A stretch of DNA of 64,000 bases from LMUY01 sp965199005. Lineage in GTDB: Bacteria; Pseudomonadota; Alphaproteobacteria; Acetobacterales; Acetobacteraceae. The notes under the pieces are model-generated. The model worked only from the letters and a program-made list of their open reading frames with translations, was not told the origin of the DNA and did not search any database. Shown in pieces: positions 26,864-35,124 of this stretch; position 1 is the stretch's first letter, and every line of letters begins with the position of its first letter. The stretch lies in the NCBI GenBank assembly GCA_965199005.1, contig CBDAQK010000001.1:2542001-2606000 (forward strand). Direction: 5' to 3'. The position numbers were made by a program, and so were the translations under genes.

Positions 26864-27803
26864 GTGCCTGACCAAAGCGCCGCATGGCGAACCCGCAACA
26901 TCGGTTACTTGCTGTATTCGTCAAGCGGGCTGTTCGTCCGCGAAAAGCTGCGCACGGTCCACGCCCGCGGGTTCGACGCCGTGACCGAGGTGCATATGGC
27001 GCTGATCCAGAACCTGGACCTTCATGGCACACGACTGACAACGATCGCCGCACGGGCAGGCATGACCAAGCAAAGCATGCTAGAATTGGTGGATAAGGCC
27101 GAGGCGATGGGGTTCGTTGAGCGCCGGATTGATCTGGACGATCGGCGGGCCAAGATAGTCGGTTTCACGCCGAGCGGTCTTGGAATGCTTGAAATCGTGC
27201 ACCAGGGCGTGGCGTTGGCAGAACGGCGCATGGCGAAGGTCATCGGACGGGTATTCCTGTCGGCTATAAAGGACCAACTCGGTGCCTACGTCGAAGCCTC
27301 GAGCCCTGAGGCACCGTTAAGAATGTCGGACAAAAACGACCCGTGGCGAATGCTCAGCGTAAACCGGGTGCTGGTCCAGGCGTCCGCAGCCTTCGTCCGC
27401 GATGTGCTGCGAGTGGTGCACGAGGCAGGCTTCGACACTGTGGCGGAGGTCCACCAGGCCCTGTTTCGCAATCTTGACTTCGGCGGCACGCGCTTGACGG
27501 AGATGGCGGCGCGCGCGGATGACGAAGCAGGCCATGGCGGAGCTGGTCGACAAGGCCGAGGAACTGGGCTTTGTCGCACGGCAGCCCGACCCAGGCGATC
27601 GTCGGGCCAAGATCATCGTTTTCACCCAGGCTGGATTTCGGATGCTGGAGGAGCAGCGCAAGGGGATTGTGTCGGCTGAACGGCGGATGGCGAAGGTGAC
27701 CGGCGCTGCGTTCGTGGCTGAGCTTCGGGCCCATTTGACTGCCTATCTGGCAAGCGCCGAGGCCGCGGAGATCGAACCGCGCCGGGTCTTGATGCGCAAC
27801 TAG
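26864..27803 (+). pseudogene. Tandem MarR-type regulator gene, second half frameshifted
   Basis: The GTG at 26864 has GGTGGAG seven bases upstream. The first MarR winged-helix domain (residues 1-145: FVREKLRTVHARGFDAVTEV, TRLTTIAARAGMTKQSMLEL, DKAEAMGFVERRIDLDDRRA) is followed by a diverged second copy (FVRDVLRVVHEAGFDTVAEV, TRLTEMAARA). Near 27517 the frame shifts, and the rest of the second domain (MTKQAMAELVDKAEELGFVA, RQPDPGDRRAKIIVF) reads to 27803. Corrected, this is one two-domain protein of about 312 residues, an intramolecular dimer. As written, only the first domain and half of the second would be made. Confidence 0.7.
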
Positions 27804-27987
27804 GGCTGCCCGGTCCTGGCCCAACCGACACTGTCTTCCATTGAACGGGGACCCAGTGATCCCTTGTGGTGGCCCGCGGAGAACCTCGACCCCTCCGCAA
27901 CCCCGCAATCGCCCACGACGAGCCGGGCCATCGGCTCCGAACAGGGAGGCAGCGACAAGCGGCGCCGCGGGCCGATGCGCAGGCGGT

Positions 27988-28566
27988 TCAACCAACGGCC
28001 GTCACCCTCGAGCGGCTGGCGGCGGGGGCTTCGGCGCACCTCGCGCAACGGCCCTCCAGTTCGACGACAGCGTCATGGATACGGAAGCCCGCCCGATCGG
28101 AGGCCCTCTTCAAGGCCAACCTAATCGCCTCGTCATCAATCGCCTCGACCCTTCGGCAGGTCCGGCAGATCAGGAACTGCGCCCGGCGCGGCCGACCCGG
28201 ATCGGTCGAAGGCACAAAGGCGGCGATCGTCACGACCTGGTGGATCAGGTTCCGGGCGAGCAGAAAATCCAGCGCGCGGTAAATGGTCGGCGGCGCGGCC
28301 CCGCCATAGGTCCGCTTCAGCCGGTCAAGCAACTGGTAAGCCGTGTGTGGCGTCTTCGCCTCGAGGACGAGCCTCAGGACCTCACGCCTGAGCGGGGTCA
28401 GCCGCGCGCCCTGGCTGGTGCAGACCATCGCAGCCTGCTCCAGCGATGCGGCCACGGAGCATGCAACGGCATCGTTCCGGGAGCCATGGGGCGCCGCCGC
28501 TGGCTGACGGCGAGTCAGGGAGGTTCGCCTCGGGGAGGGAACCGTCTTCAGCCGCCTGCCAGTCAC
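27988..28566 (-). CDS. Fur-family regulator, divergent metal site
   Basis: The winged helix is clear (GARLTPLRREVLRLVLEAKT, YQLLDRLKR, PPTIYRALDFLLARNLIHQV). The structural CxxC pairs are present (CRTC and CARC). The usual Zur sensing segment with Cys and His is replaced by FVPSTDPGRPRRAQFLI, so the regulatory metal site looks damaged. The start at 28566 is a GTG 22 bases after the DUF1826 gene; the true start may be further in. It lies in a zinc island opposite a second, canonical Zur. It may be a metal-blind paralogue or bind another ligand. Confidence 0.8.
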   Translation of the reverse strand: MTGRRLKTVPSPRRTSLTRRQPAAAPHGSRNDAVACSVAASLEQAAMVCTSQGARLTPLRREVLRLVLEAKTPHTAYQLLDRLKRTYGGAAPPTIYRALDFLLARNLIHQVVTIAAFVPSTDPGRPRRAQFLICRTCRRVEAIDDEAIRLALKRASDRAGFRIHDAVVELEGRCARCAEAPAASRSRVTAVG

Positions 28567-28588
28567 CGCCTTGCTGATGCGGACACGA

Positions 28589-29194
28589 TCAGGCGTAGAC
28601 GAGCCGCTCGATGCGGAGCACGAGCCGCGTCCGCTCTTCCCGGCAAAGATGCGACACTGCCGGAGGCCGATGCGGCACCCGGATCGCCTCGTCCGGCCAC
28701 TTTTGCCCTTTGAAGAGGCCGACCTGCGATGCTGGCATCCGGCGTACCGCGCCCGTCACATCCTGCCACTCAATCCCGCGCCCGGCGTAGGTGCAGAAAA
28801 GAACGAGACTGCCGGGCTCCACCGCTAGATCCTGGCGCTCCGGCTCGGAGGTGAGGCCAAGCCGCAGGCGAAGCCCTGAACTCCTGGTCACTCGGGTGAA
28901 CAACGTCGCCAGGATAGAAATGTCGGTGCCCAGAGGAATGGGCCTATCGTGCCCCAGCCGGACAAACCGGGCCTGGACCTCCTCGGATATGTCGTCGGCC
29001 GTACATGACGCTGTCACCTCGAATTCGGCTTGGCGCATCAACCCATCGACTTGCTGGGACAGGGAGGGAACGGGCTTGCGCAACCAGAGCGACAGCCCGA
29101 CCTCGTTCCCCAGAGCCGCCCACAGCACCCGCGGCGACGGGGCGGCTACGATCGGCACTATAGGTCTGCAATCTGCGGCCCGTGCAGCCGTCAT
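28589..29194 (-). CDS. DUF1826 protein, zinc-island accessory, 201 aa
   Basis: I start at 29194 (MTAARAADCRPIVP); a longer frame to 29332 adds an atypical leader. The protein contains the DUF1826 core: DISILATLFTRVTRSSGLRL, FCTYAGRGIEWQDVTGAVR, SQVGLFKGQKWPD and PHRPPAVSHL. DUF1826 genes are widely found beside Zur-controlled COG0523 genes, but the biochemical role is not known. The invariant His, Cys and Asp residues suggest a cupin-like metal or nucleotide site. The gene is read away from the Zur boxes at 29373-29436 and precedes the Fur paralogue in a likely operon. A second copy is at 38275. Confidence 0.85.
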   Translation of the reverse strand: MTAARAADCRPIVPIVAAPSPRVLWAALGNEVGLSLWLRKPVPSLSQQVDGLMRQAEFEVTASCTADDISEEVQARFVRLGHDRPIPLGTDISILATLFTRVTRSSGLRLRLGLTSEPERQDLAVEPGSLVLFCTYAGRGIEWQDVTGAVRRMPASQVGLFKGQKWPDEAIRVPHRPPAVSHLCREERTRLVLRIERLVYA

Positions 29195-29372
29195 GCCGGG
29201 CTGCCCCGTCCGAGCGTGTCTTTCCGGAACGTGCGATCGGTTTCCGCAGCAGGTCCGGTCTCTGCCCGTCGACGGCCAAACCGGAAGGGTCGGCTGGCAT
29301 CCGACATTGGCGGCATCCGGCAAGGCCCTCATTGCTCTGGCGACCCGAGCCGAAGCGCGGATCGAATGAAAT

Positions 29373-29387
29373 TGATATCTCGTATCA
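29373..29387. promoter_or_regulatory. Zur box, TGATA-N5-TATCA
   Basis: Perfect 5-bp arms with a 5-base spacer (TCTCG) lie between the divergent DUF1826 and zur genes. The same arrangement recurs at 32481 and 37625, each time in front of a zinc-homeostasis gene. The identity as a Zur operator is inferred from this recurrence. Confidence 0.7.
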
Positions 29388-29421
29388 TATTCTGCCGGGA
29401 CTCGCCTGCATGGGCAAGCTC

Positions 29422-29436
29422 TGATACGTTATATTG
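29422..29436. promoter_or_regulatory. Second, weaker Zur-like box
   Basis: TGATA-CGTTA-TATTG keeps one perfect arm and three bases of the other. It lies 72 bases before the zur start and would allow autoregulation. Confidence 0.4.
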
Positions 29437-29508
29437 CTTTCGGCAGGGGTGGAGGGTCGTCATTTTCGGCCCAGGCTCGCTCGACTATGGCATGATGGGT
29501 TGGACAGG

Positions 29509-29982
29509 GTGACGACCAAGGCACAGCAGCAGAAGCGCCTCGCCGACATGGAGACATTGTGCCGGGAACGCGGCGGCCGCTTCACGCCGCAGCGCCGATC
29601 CGTCCTGGAGAAGCTGCTCGTCTCCAAGCGCCCTCAATCGGCCTATGAGCTACGGGACATCCTATTGCCCCAGGATGCTTCCATCACCCCCGCGAGCGTC
29701 TACAGGTGCTTGGACTTCCTGATGGAGCATGGCTTGGTCCATAGGCTGGAGACGACGAGATCCTTCGTGGCCTGCGACCATCCCCAGCATGTCCATGCCG
29801 TGCAGTTCCTGATCTGCCGCCAGTGCGGCACCGTTCTGGAAGCGGAGGACAAGCGGGTCTCCTCGGCAACGTCCAGCCTGGGCAGCCGCCTGGGTTTCGA
29901 GGTTGATCAGCGGACCGTTGAGCTTACCGGCGTGTGCGCTGACTGTAAGACCGGAACCTCAGGTCAGATCGCCCAAAGCTGA
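29509..29982 (+). CDS. zur: Zinc uptake regulator, Fur family
   Basis: I start at the GTG at 29509 (VTTKAQQQKRLADMETLC), preceded by an AGG. The winged helix is GGRFTPQRRSVLEKLLVSKR, SAYELRDILL and ASVYRCLDFLMEHGLVHRLE. The sensing and dimer region is intact: FVACDHPQHVHAVQFLICRQ with Cys, His, His and the CRQC/CADC structural zinc site. With zinc bound it should repress DUF1826, COG0523, the ABC importer and itself through the TGATA-N5-TATCA boxes. Gene context (COG0523, DUF1826, metallothionein remnant) supports Zur over Fur or Mur. Confidence 0.88.
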   Translation: MTTKAQQQKRLADMETLCRERGGRFTPQRRSVLEKLLVSKRPQSAYELRDILLPQDASITPASVYRCLDFLMEHGLVHRLETTRSFVACDHPQHVHAVQFLICRQCGTVLEAEDKRVSSATSSLGSRLGFEVDQRTVELTGVCADCKTGTSGQIAQS

Positions 29983-30057
29983 GGCGTGCGAGTCTTGGTC
30001 GACCGGCCTGCGACGAGATTATGCGGCGGTGCCTCGGTTGAAGCCCAATCGAAGCGC

Positions 30058-30175
30058 TCAGCCGTTGCAGGCGCATGCGGCATGCTCGCACCCGGTGCCA
30101 GACTTGTGGTGACCGGCACATGATTCCTCGCACAAGATGGTCGTCCCTCTTAATCCATGAGGCGCTAGAGCGCAT
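30058..30175 (-). pseudogene. Bacterial metallothionein (SmtA/BmtA-like) remnant
   Basis: The 25 codons ending at 30058 read CEESCAGHHKSGTGC then EHAACACNG. The spacing of six Cys and three His matches the C-terminal half of SmtA (CSEACADGH ... GCGHTGCNC). Just upstream, other frames give LMD, a stop and EGR, which suggests the rest of the gene is broken by a stop and a frameshift. An intact gene would encode a roughly 55-residue zinc-storage protein. The upstream bases to 30389 hold nothing else I can support. Confidence 0.5.
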
Positions 30176-30389
30176 ACGGATCGATGGGGTGGATACCAAT
30201 ACCGGTTGCGTAGGCGACGGTTCACCCTATCCGAGACCGCCATGGCGGAAGTCGATCCGCACGCCCCGGGTGAAGGGTGGTCCGGCGTCACGTTGGTGCT
30301 GACGCCGCTTGGAAATCCATCGTCACGGAATTCCGTCGCTCATTATATATCGGCACTCATCGAGGGACACAAGCCAGGCCACAGCCTGC

Positions 30390-31430
30390 TCAAGCACCGC
30401 GCCCGGAGAGGTCGAAGGTCGACAGTGTTCCATCCCCGGTGCCAGCGGCGAGCCGCATCCCGTCAGGGGACCAGGCTAGGGCCGCGATCCGGCTGCCCTT
30501 GGCGCCACGGAGGCGCACGGCTCGGCTGTCGCGGCCTGCGACCAGCTCACAAATCGCGATGCAGCCGTCGTCGAACCCGGTGGCGACTAGCGGGCGGGCA
30601 GGGTGCACGGCGACCCGGGTGACGAGTTGGCCGATCCCTTGTGCGACTTGTATCGGGTCCTTGCCTTGAGGCCCCGAACCCGCGAACGGCCACGCGATGA
30701 CACACTCGGACCCGGCCGTCGCCAGCATGGGCGGCTTCGCGTGCCAGTCCATGGACCGAACCTTGCCCGGGTAGCCGCGCATCGCCATGTCCTCACCGTC
30801 GGACACGCGCCAACCATGCAGTTCACACTCCTGCATAGCCGTCATCAAGTATTTCCCGTCGGGACTCCAGATGGCGCCGATATGCGAGCCGCGCCACTTC
30901 AGGAGTTGCGGCGAGTGGCCGAATGTCGCCGTCCACCACAGTGTGACGCCACCATAATGGGCGGCGGCGATCCGCTTACCTTTGGGGTTGAAGGCCAGCC
31001 CCGCAACAGTGCTGGGATGCCCGGTTGCCCGGGCGGCGACGGCGCCGCCCGCGTCGAGTAGCCAGACCTCTTTGCCGACTGCGACGGCGCGCGACTTGGC
31101 CGGGCGGGATACGGCCAGCACATCGAGTTGCCGACCCTTCGCGCGCAGGAGTTCGGTGGCCTCGCCCGCGCCCGACGAATGCACAAGCCGCCCGTCGTCT
31201 CCGCCGCTAACGAAGCTCTCACCATCAATATCCAGGGAAAGGCAGAGAACTGCGCCATCATGCGCCTGGACTGAATGCACCACCGCGTCCTTTCCGACGA
31301 GCTTGACGGTGCCGTCGCCCAGTCCCGCCGCGAGAAGGCCGGAGGCCGAGAACGCAATTGCGACAATCCCGGCGTCGAACAAGGTCTCGACCCCCAGAGG
31401 CACCCGGAGCTGCGGCTCCGTCAGGGACAT
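30390..31430 (-). CDS. WD40-repeat protein of the zinc island, 346 aa
   Basis: From the ATG at 31430 (MSLTEPQLRVPLGVETLFDA) the protein shows about seven WD40 blades, for example FSASGLLAAGLGDGTVKLVG, DGESFVSGGDDGRLV, FNPKGKRIAAAHYGGVTLWW, WSPDGKYLMTAMQECELHGW, PLVATGFDDGCIAI and WSPDGMRLAAGTGDGTLSTF. It starts 11 bases after the COG0523 gene, so both belong to one Zur-controlled transcript. WD40 proteins next to COG0523 are common in alphaproteobacteria and may be client or scaffold proteins for zinc delivery; that role is inference. No signal peptide is seen. Confidence 0.88.
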   Translation of the reverse strand: MSLTEPQLRVPLGVETLFDAGIVAIAFSASGLLAAGLGDGTVKLVGKDAVVHSVQAHDGAVLCLSLDIDGESFVSGGDDGRLVHSSGAGEATELLRAKGRQLDVLAVSRPAKSRAVAVGKEVWLLDAGGAVAARATGHPSTVAGLAFNPKGKRIAAAHYGGVTLWWTATFGHSPQLLKWRGSHIGAIWSPDGKYLMTAMQECELHGWRVSDGEDMAMRGYPGKVRSMDWHAKPPMLATAGSECVIAWPFAGSGPQGKDPIQVAQGIGQLVTRVAVHPARPLVATGFDDGCIAICELVAGRDSRAVRLRGAKGSRIAALAWSPDGMRLAAGTGDGTLSTFDLSGRGA

Positions 31431-31441
31431 GAATGCTCCGC

Positions 31442-32428
31442 CTACGCGATGCAGGCCGCGAAGCCCGCTTCCAAGTCCATGGCCTCCAGATCGCGGCCAA
31501 TGAACACCAGCTTGGAGTCGCGCGCCTCTCCGGCACCCCATGCCTTGCCGTCATCGCCTTCCATGAGCATGTGGACGCCCTGGAACACGAAGCGGTTCGG
31601 ACTGCCCTTGATGTCCAGGATGCCTTTCGAGCGCAGAATCTCGGTGCCCCGTTCCCGCAGCAGGGTGCCAATCCACTGGTTGAACTTGTTCACGTCAACC
31701 GGCCGCGTCTCCCGGAGAGCGACGCTCGTGATCGCGTCGTCGTGCTCGTGCGTGTCCTCGCCGAGGAAGTCGGGCTCGATCGCCAGGATCCTGTCGAGGT
31801 CGAAAGCCCGACGGTCGAGGATCTCCGTAGGCGAGATGGCGCAACGCTCCGTGCGGTGGATGACCGCAGTCGGATTGATGGCGCGCATGCGCGCCTCTAA
31901 CGCCGCAAGCTCGCCGGCCGGAACTAAGTCGCCCTTGTTGAGCAGGATCACGTCAGCGAACGCGATTTGCTCGGCCGCCTCGTGGCTGTCGTCCAGGCGG
32001 GCCAGTACGTTCTTGGCGTCAACCACCGTAACGATGGAATCGAGCTTCGCTACAGCCTTCACTTCGTCGTCAACGAAGAAGGTCTGCGCCACTGGCGCCG
32101 GGTCAGCCAGGCCTGTCGTCTCAATCAGGATCGCGTCGAAGCGACCCTTGCGCTTGAGCAAGTTGCCGATGATGCGGATCAGGTCGCCGCGGACGGTGCA
32201 GCAGATGCACCCGTTGTTCATCTCGAAGACTTCCTCGTCGGCGTCGACAACCAGCTCGTTGTCAATCCCGATCTCGCCAAACTCATTGACGATGACCGCG
32301 TAGCGCTTGCCATGCTCTTCCGTCAGCAGGCGGTTGAGCAAGGTGGTCTTCCCCGCTCCGAGATATCCTGTCAGCACCGTGACGGGGATCTGCGACGTTG
32401 CGGCGGCGGCCGAGACGGGTGCGGACAT
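31442..32428 (-). CDS. COG0523 (CobW/ZigA-like) G3E GTPase, zinc metallochaperone, 328 aa
   Basis: The ATG at 32428 has AGGAG five bases upstream; a longer frame begins inside the Zur box and is rejected. Walker A is GYLGAGKTTLLN, the metal motif is NNGCICCTVRGDL, followed by ETTGLADP and NKGD for guanine. A His/Asp stretch (GEDTHEHDDA) and the CobW C-terminal domain (FVFQGVHMLMEGDD) follow. COG0523 proteins use GTP to hand zinc to client enzymes during zinc limitation. The box at 32481-32495 lies 53 bases upstream and the WD40 gene follows. Confidence 0.92.
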   Translation of the reverse strand: MSAPVSAAAATSQIPVTVLTGYLGAGKTTLLNRLLTEEHGKRYAVIVNEFGEIGIDNELVVDADEEVFEMNNGCICCTVRGDLIRIIGNLLKRKGRFDAILIETTGLADPAPVAQTFFVDDEVKAVAKLDSIVTVVDAKNVLARLDDSHEAAEQIAFADVILLNKGDLVPAGELAALEARMRAINPTAVIHRTERCAISPTEILDRRAFDLDRILAIEPDFLGEDTHEHDDAITSVALRETRPVDVNKFNQWIGTLLRERGTEILRSKGILDIKGSPNRFVFQGVHMLMEGDDGKAWGAGEARDSKLVFIGRDLEAMDLEAGFAACIA

Positions 32429-32480
32429 GGAAGCTCCTAATGCAGGCGACCGGCGCCACCTGAGCGGGTACGCGGCGATA

Positions 32481-32495
32481 TGATACTTCATATCA
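32481..32495. promoter_or_regulatory. Zur box upstream of the COG0523-WD40 operon
   Basis: TGATA-CTTCA-TATCA has perfect arms and a 5-base spacer. It is centred about 60 bases before the start codon, a position suited to repression. Confidence 0.72.
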
Positions 32496-32827
32496 TCAAA
32501 AGTCTATCGTGGCTACCATTCGCCGCGAGAGGGCCGGGCCACCACAGGCTAGGAGCGCTCGGATCGCGCTCCTCGATTGAAGCGCTCAGGCTGGAAGAGG
32601 GGGGGCTCTCTCTGCGCCGGTGCCAGCCAGGCACAGCGCGCGGCAAAGTGGGCATGGCGCCTTACCTTTGCTAGTCACTTACCCGGGCTAAGGCGAGAGG
32701 TCTGGTGTCACTCGCGACTTTGGTTCTTTCACCGGAGAGCAGGCGGCGGGATGGCCGACGTGTTACCCGGGTGGCGCGCGAATAGGGCGCCCCGGCCGTA
32801 GCCGTGCTGGTTTGCGGCACAGGGTGG
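32496..32827. other. Intergenic region between COG0523 and ABC operons
   Basis: A hairpin at 32551-32573 has a perfect 8-bp stem (AGGAGCGC, loop TCGGATC, GCGCTCCT) without a T-tract; it may serve as a terminator for the importer operon, which ends at 32828. Short frames around 32577-32801 are not convincing. I see no gene. Confidence 0.4.
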
Positions 32828-34345
32828 TTAGGTAGCGTGACCGTCGGGACGGATCTCGGTCGGCGCGTGCCGGGCCAAGACGCCGCATTTGGCGGGGCAA
32901 TACGCGGCGTCACGATGTGACAGCACAGCCACTTCGTCGGCCATGGCACCGAGCAAGTCCGCATCGTGGCTTATCCAAACGACTGCCAGGCCCTCACGAT
33001 CAGCCAGTTCCCGAAGCAGGCGGGCTATCCCGGCCTGGGTTAACGCGTCCAAGCGCGAGGTCGGCTCGTCCGCAAGCAGGATGGCGGGGCGCAGCAGGAG
33101 CGTGCGGGCCAGCGCCAGCCGCTGAGCCTCGCCGCCGCTGATATCGCCGACCTTCCGGTCCAGTGTGTCCGGCCGAAGGCCAAGCCGTTCCATCAGCGGC
33201 TCCAGTCGCAGCAACGGCGTGTCGGTCACCGCTGCGAGGTCGGCGAACACCGCCCTCAGCCTACGGTGGGGCGGAAACGACGCGCCCGGATCCTGATAGA
33301 GTTTCTGGAAGCGGCGCCGCTCGGCGGCAAGGTGCTTCCTCCGCATCCTCGCCGGGTCGCCAGCGTCCCACGTTACCGCCCCGGCCGACGGGCGGCGCAG
33401 GCCGAGCAACAGGTCGCACAGCGTCGACTTCCCGGCGCCGCTCGCGCCCGTTACGCCAAGGATCGAGCCCGCACGGACGCGGAGCGACACGTCATCAAAC
33501 AAGGCGGGTTTGCCCGGCCATGCGAAGGATACACCGGCGGCTTCGATTAGAGGCGGGGAAGCGCCGACGACCCGCCGACGGGAGGGCCAGCTGGACGGCG
33601 TGGCGGCAACCAGCGTGCGGGTCCAGGCGTGCCCGGGAGAGGACAGCACCTCCGCTGCGAGGCCCAGCTCCACGACCGCCCCGTCGTGGAGGACGAGAAG
33701 GTCCGCACCGAGAGCGGCAGGCAGCCCGAGATCGTGGGTGACGACCAGCAGCGAGCGCCCGCTATCCTGCATGCCAAGAAGCGAGCGGACCACTCCGTTC
33801 ACGCGGGCCGGGTCGAGTCCCTTGGTCGGCTCGTCCGCGACCATTACGGGAGCGGGTACGGCGGCTGCGATGGCCATCATGCCGCGCTGCGCCATGCCGC
33901 CGGAGAGCGCCGCGGGAACCGATCTCGCCACTGCCTCGCCCAAGCCAAACCGGGCCAGGAGCCGCAAGGCCATGCTTCGGCGGCCCGGGCCCTGCACGGC
34001 CTCCGCCACCTGCCCGAGCAGGCAGGCGGTGGCGTCCAATGCCTCGCGCGGCTCCTGCGGAAGCAGGAACAGCTCCGCTCCCCACAGGCCATGCAGTCTT
34101 GATGGGTTGGACAAGTCGAACCTTCGGCCGTCCGGCAGAACCACGCTCCCCTCGGCGCGAAGGCCCGGGGCCAGCAGGCCGAGCAGCGCCTCCGCCACCA
34201 GGCTCTTCCCGGCGCCCGTCTCGCCGACGATGCACGTGGCAGCGCCCCGGCGGAGGCGGAAGGAGACGTTCTTCACGATCGGCCCCGCCGGCCCGTGCAC
34301 GGAGAGGCCCTCGACAGACAGCGCGGGGGCGATGCCGCGCGTCAC
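32828..34345 (-). CDS. ABC importer ATPase, two fused nucleotide-binding domains (DppDF-like), 505 aa
   Basis: The GTG at 34345 overlaps the permease stop in GTGA. Domain 1 has Walker A GETGAGKS, signature LSGGMAQRGM and Walker B VMVADEPTKGLD. Domain 2 has GASGAGKST, the segment FQKLYQDPGASFPPHRRL, signature ISGGEAQRLAL and ILLADEPTSRLD. Peptide and nickel importers normally use two separate ATPases, so this is a natural fusion, as in some opine and metallophore systems. It powers the permeases encoded directly upstream. A longer frame to 34888 overlaps the permease and is rejected. Confidence 0.88.
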   Translation of the reverse strand: MTRGIAPALSVEGLSVHGPAGPIVKNVSFRLRRGAATCIVGETGAGKSLVAEALLGLLAPGLRAEGSVVLPDGRRFDLSNPSRLHGLWGAELFLLPQEPREALDATACLLGQVAEAVQGPGRRSMALRLLARFGLGEAVARSVPAALSGGMAQRGMMAIAAAVPAPVMVADEPTKGLDPARVNGVVRSLLGMQDSGRSLLVVTHDLGLPAALGADLLVLHDGAVVELGLAAEVLSSPGHAWTRTLVAATPSSWPSRRRVVGASPPLIEAAGVSFAWPGKPALFDDVSLRVRAGSILGVTGASGAGKSTLCDLLLGLRRPSAGAVTWDAGDPARMRRKHLAAERRRFQKLYQDPGASFPPHRRLRAVFADLAAVTDTPLLRLEPLMERLGLRPDTLDRKVGDISGGEAQRLALARTLLLRPAILLADEPTSRLDALTQAGIARLLRELADREGLAVVWISHDADLLGAMADEVAVLSHRDAAYCPAKCGVLARHAPTEIRPDGHAT

Positions 34346-35124
34346 CCGGCAGCCGCCTGCTCGGCCAACAGCGTGAGGCCGAGCACAGTGGCGACCAGGA
34401 GGCCAGCGGGGACCGCCGCCATCCACGGCGCCTCGGCCAGGAACGGGGCTGCCTCGGCGATCATCGTGCCCCACTCCGGCGTCGGGGGCGGCAGGCCCAG
34501 ACCAAGGAAGCCCAGTGCCGCGATCGTCAGCACCGTGTGCCCGACCGACATTGCCGCCTGGGTCAGCAGTTGCGGCAGCAAGGGTGGCAAGACGTCCCTG
34601 GCGAGGATGGAAGCAGGGCCGATTCCTGCAAGCCGGGCGGCCTCTACGTAAGGCATCTCGACCAGCCCGGCCGCCAGCGCGCGGGAGACGCGCACGGCCT
34701 GCGGCAGTTGCGGCAACGCCACTGCGAGCACCAGTTCCGGCACGCCGCCGCCCAGCAGCCCGGCCACCAGCAACGTCATCAGCAGGCCAGGGAAAGCCAT
34801 CAGGGTATCGGCACCGCGGAGTACTGCCTGCTCGGCCATGCCGCCCCGCCAGGCCGCCCAGAATCCGGCTGCCGTGCCCAATCCCCAAGCCAGTATAACG
34901 CAGCCGACGGCTAACCCGGCGGACGTTCCGGCAGCGTGCGCCGCGCGGGAGAGGACACTGCGACCCAGCTCGTCCGTCCCCAGCAGCCAGTCCGCCCCGG
35001 GCGGGGTCAAGGAGGCGGACAGCTTCTGCCCCAAGGGGTCGGCGCGGACCAGGAGCGGTCCTGCGGCCGCGAGCAGCAGCACTGGCGCAAGCAGTGCCGA
35101 TGCTGCCATGCCCCGGGAGATCAT
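34342..35124 (-). CDS. ABC importer permease, DppC/NikC family, 260 aa
   Basis: I start at the ATG at 35124, which overlaps the upstream stop (ATGA); the open frame to 35652 is a shadow of the other permease. The protein has a first membrane helix (ALLAPVLLLAAAGPLLV), the periplasmic sequence GADWLLGTDELGRSVLSRAA typical of DppC, and five further helices. The EAA-like loop reads VEAARLAGIGPASILARDVL. It pairs with the DppB-type subunit to form the channel. Confidence 0.88.
   Translation of the reverse strand: MISRGMAASALLAPVLLLAAAGPLLVRADPLGQKLSASLTPPGADWLLGTDELGRSVLSRAAHAAGTSAGLAVGCVILAWGLGTAAGFWAAWRGGMAEQAVLRGADTLMAFPGLLMTLLVAGLLGGGVPELVLAVALPQLPQAVRVSRALAAGLVEMPYVEAARLAGIGPASILARDVLPPLLPQLLTQAAMSVGHTVLTIAALGFLGLGLPPPTPEWGTMIAEAAPFLAEAPWMAAVPAGLLVATVLGLTLLAEQAAAG

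Noticed and set aside
30339..30355. Possible degenerate Zur box before the metallothionein remnant
   Set aside because: Only one half-site (GATA) is recognisable; the other arm does not match.
32429..32491. Longer start for the COG0523 protein at 32491
   Set aside because: The start would lie inside the Zur box and lacks a ribosome-binding site, whereas 32428 has AGGAG at good spacing.
34346..34888. N-terminal extension of the fused ATPase frame
   Set aside because: It overlaps the DppC-type permease, has no ABC motif, and the GTGA overlap at 34342-34345 gives a natural start.
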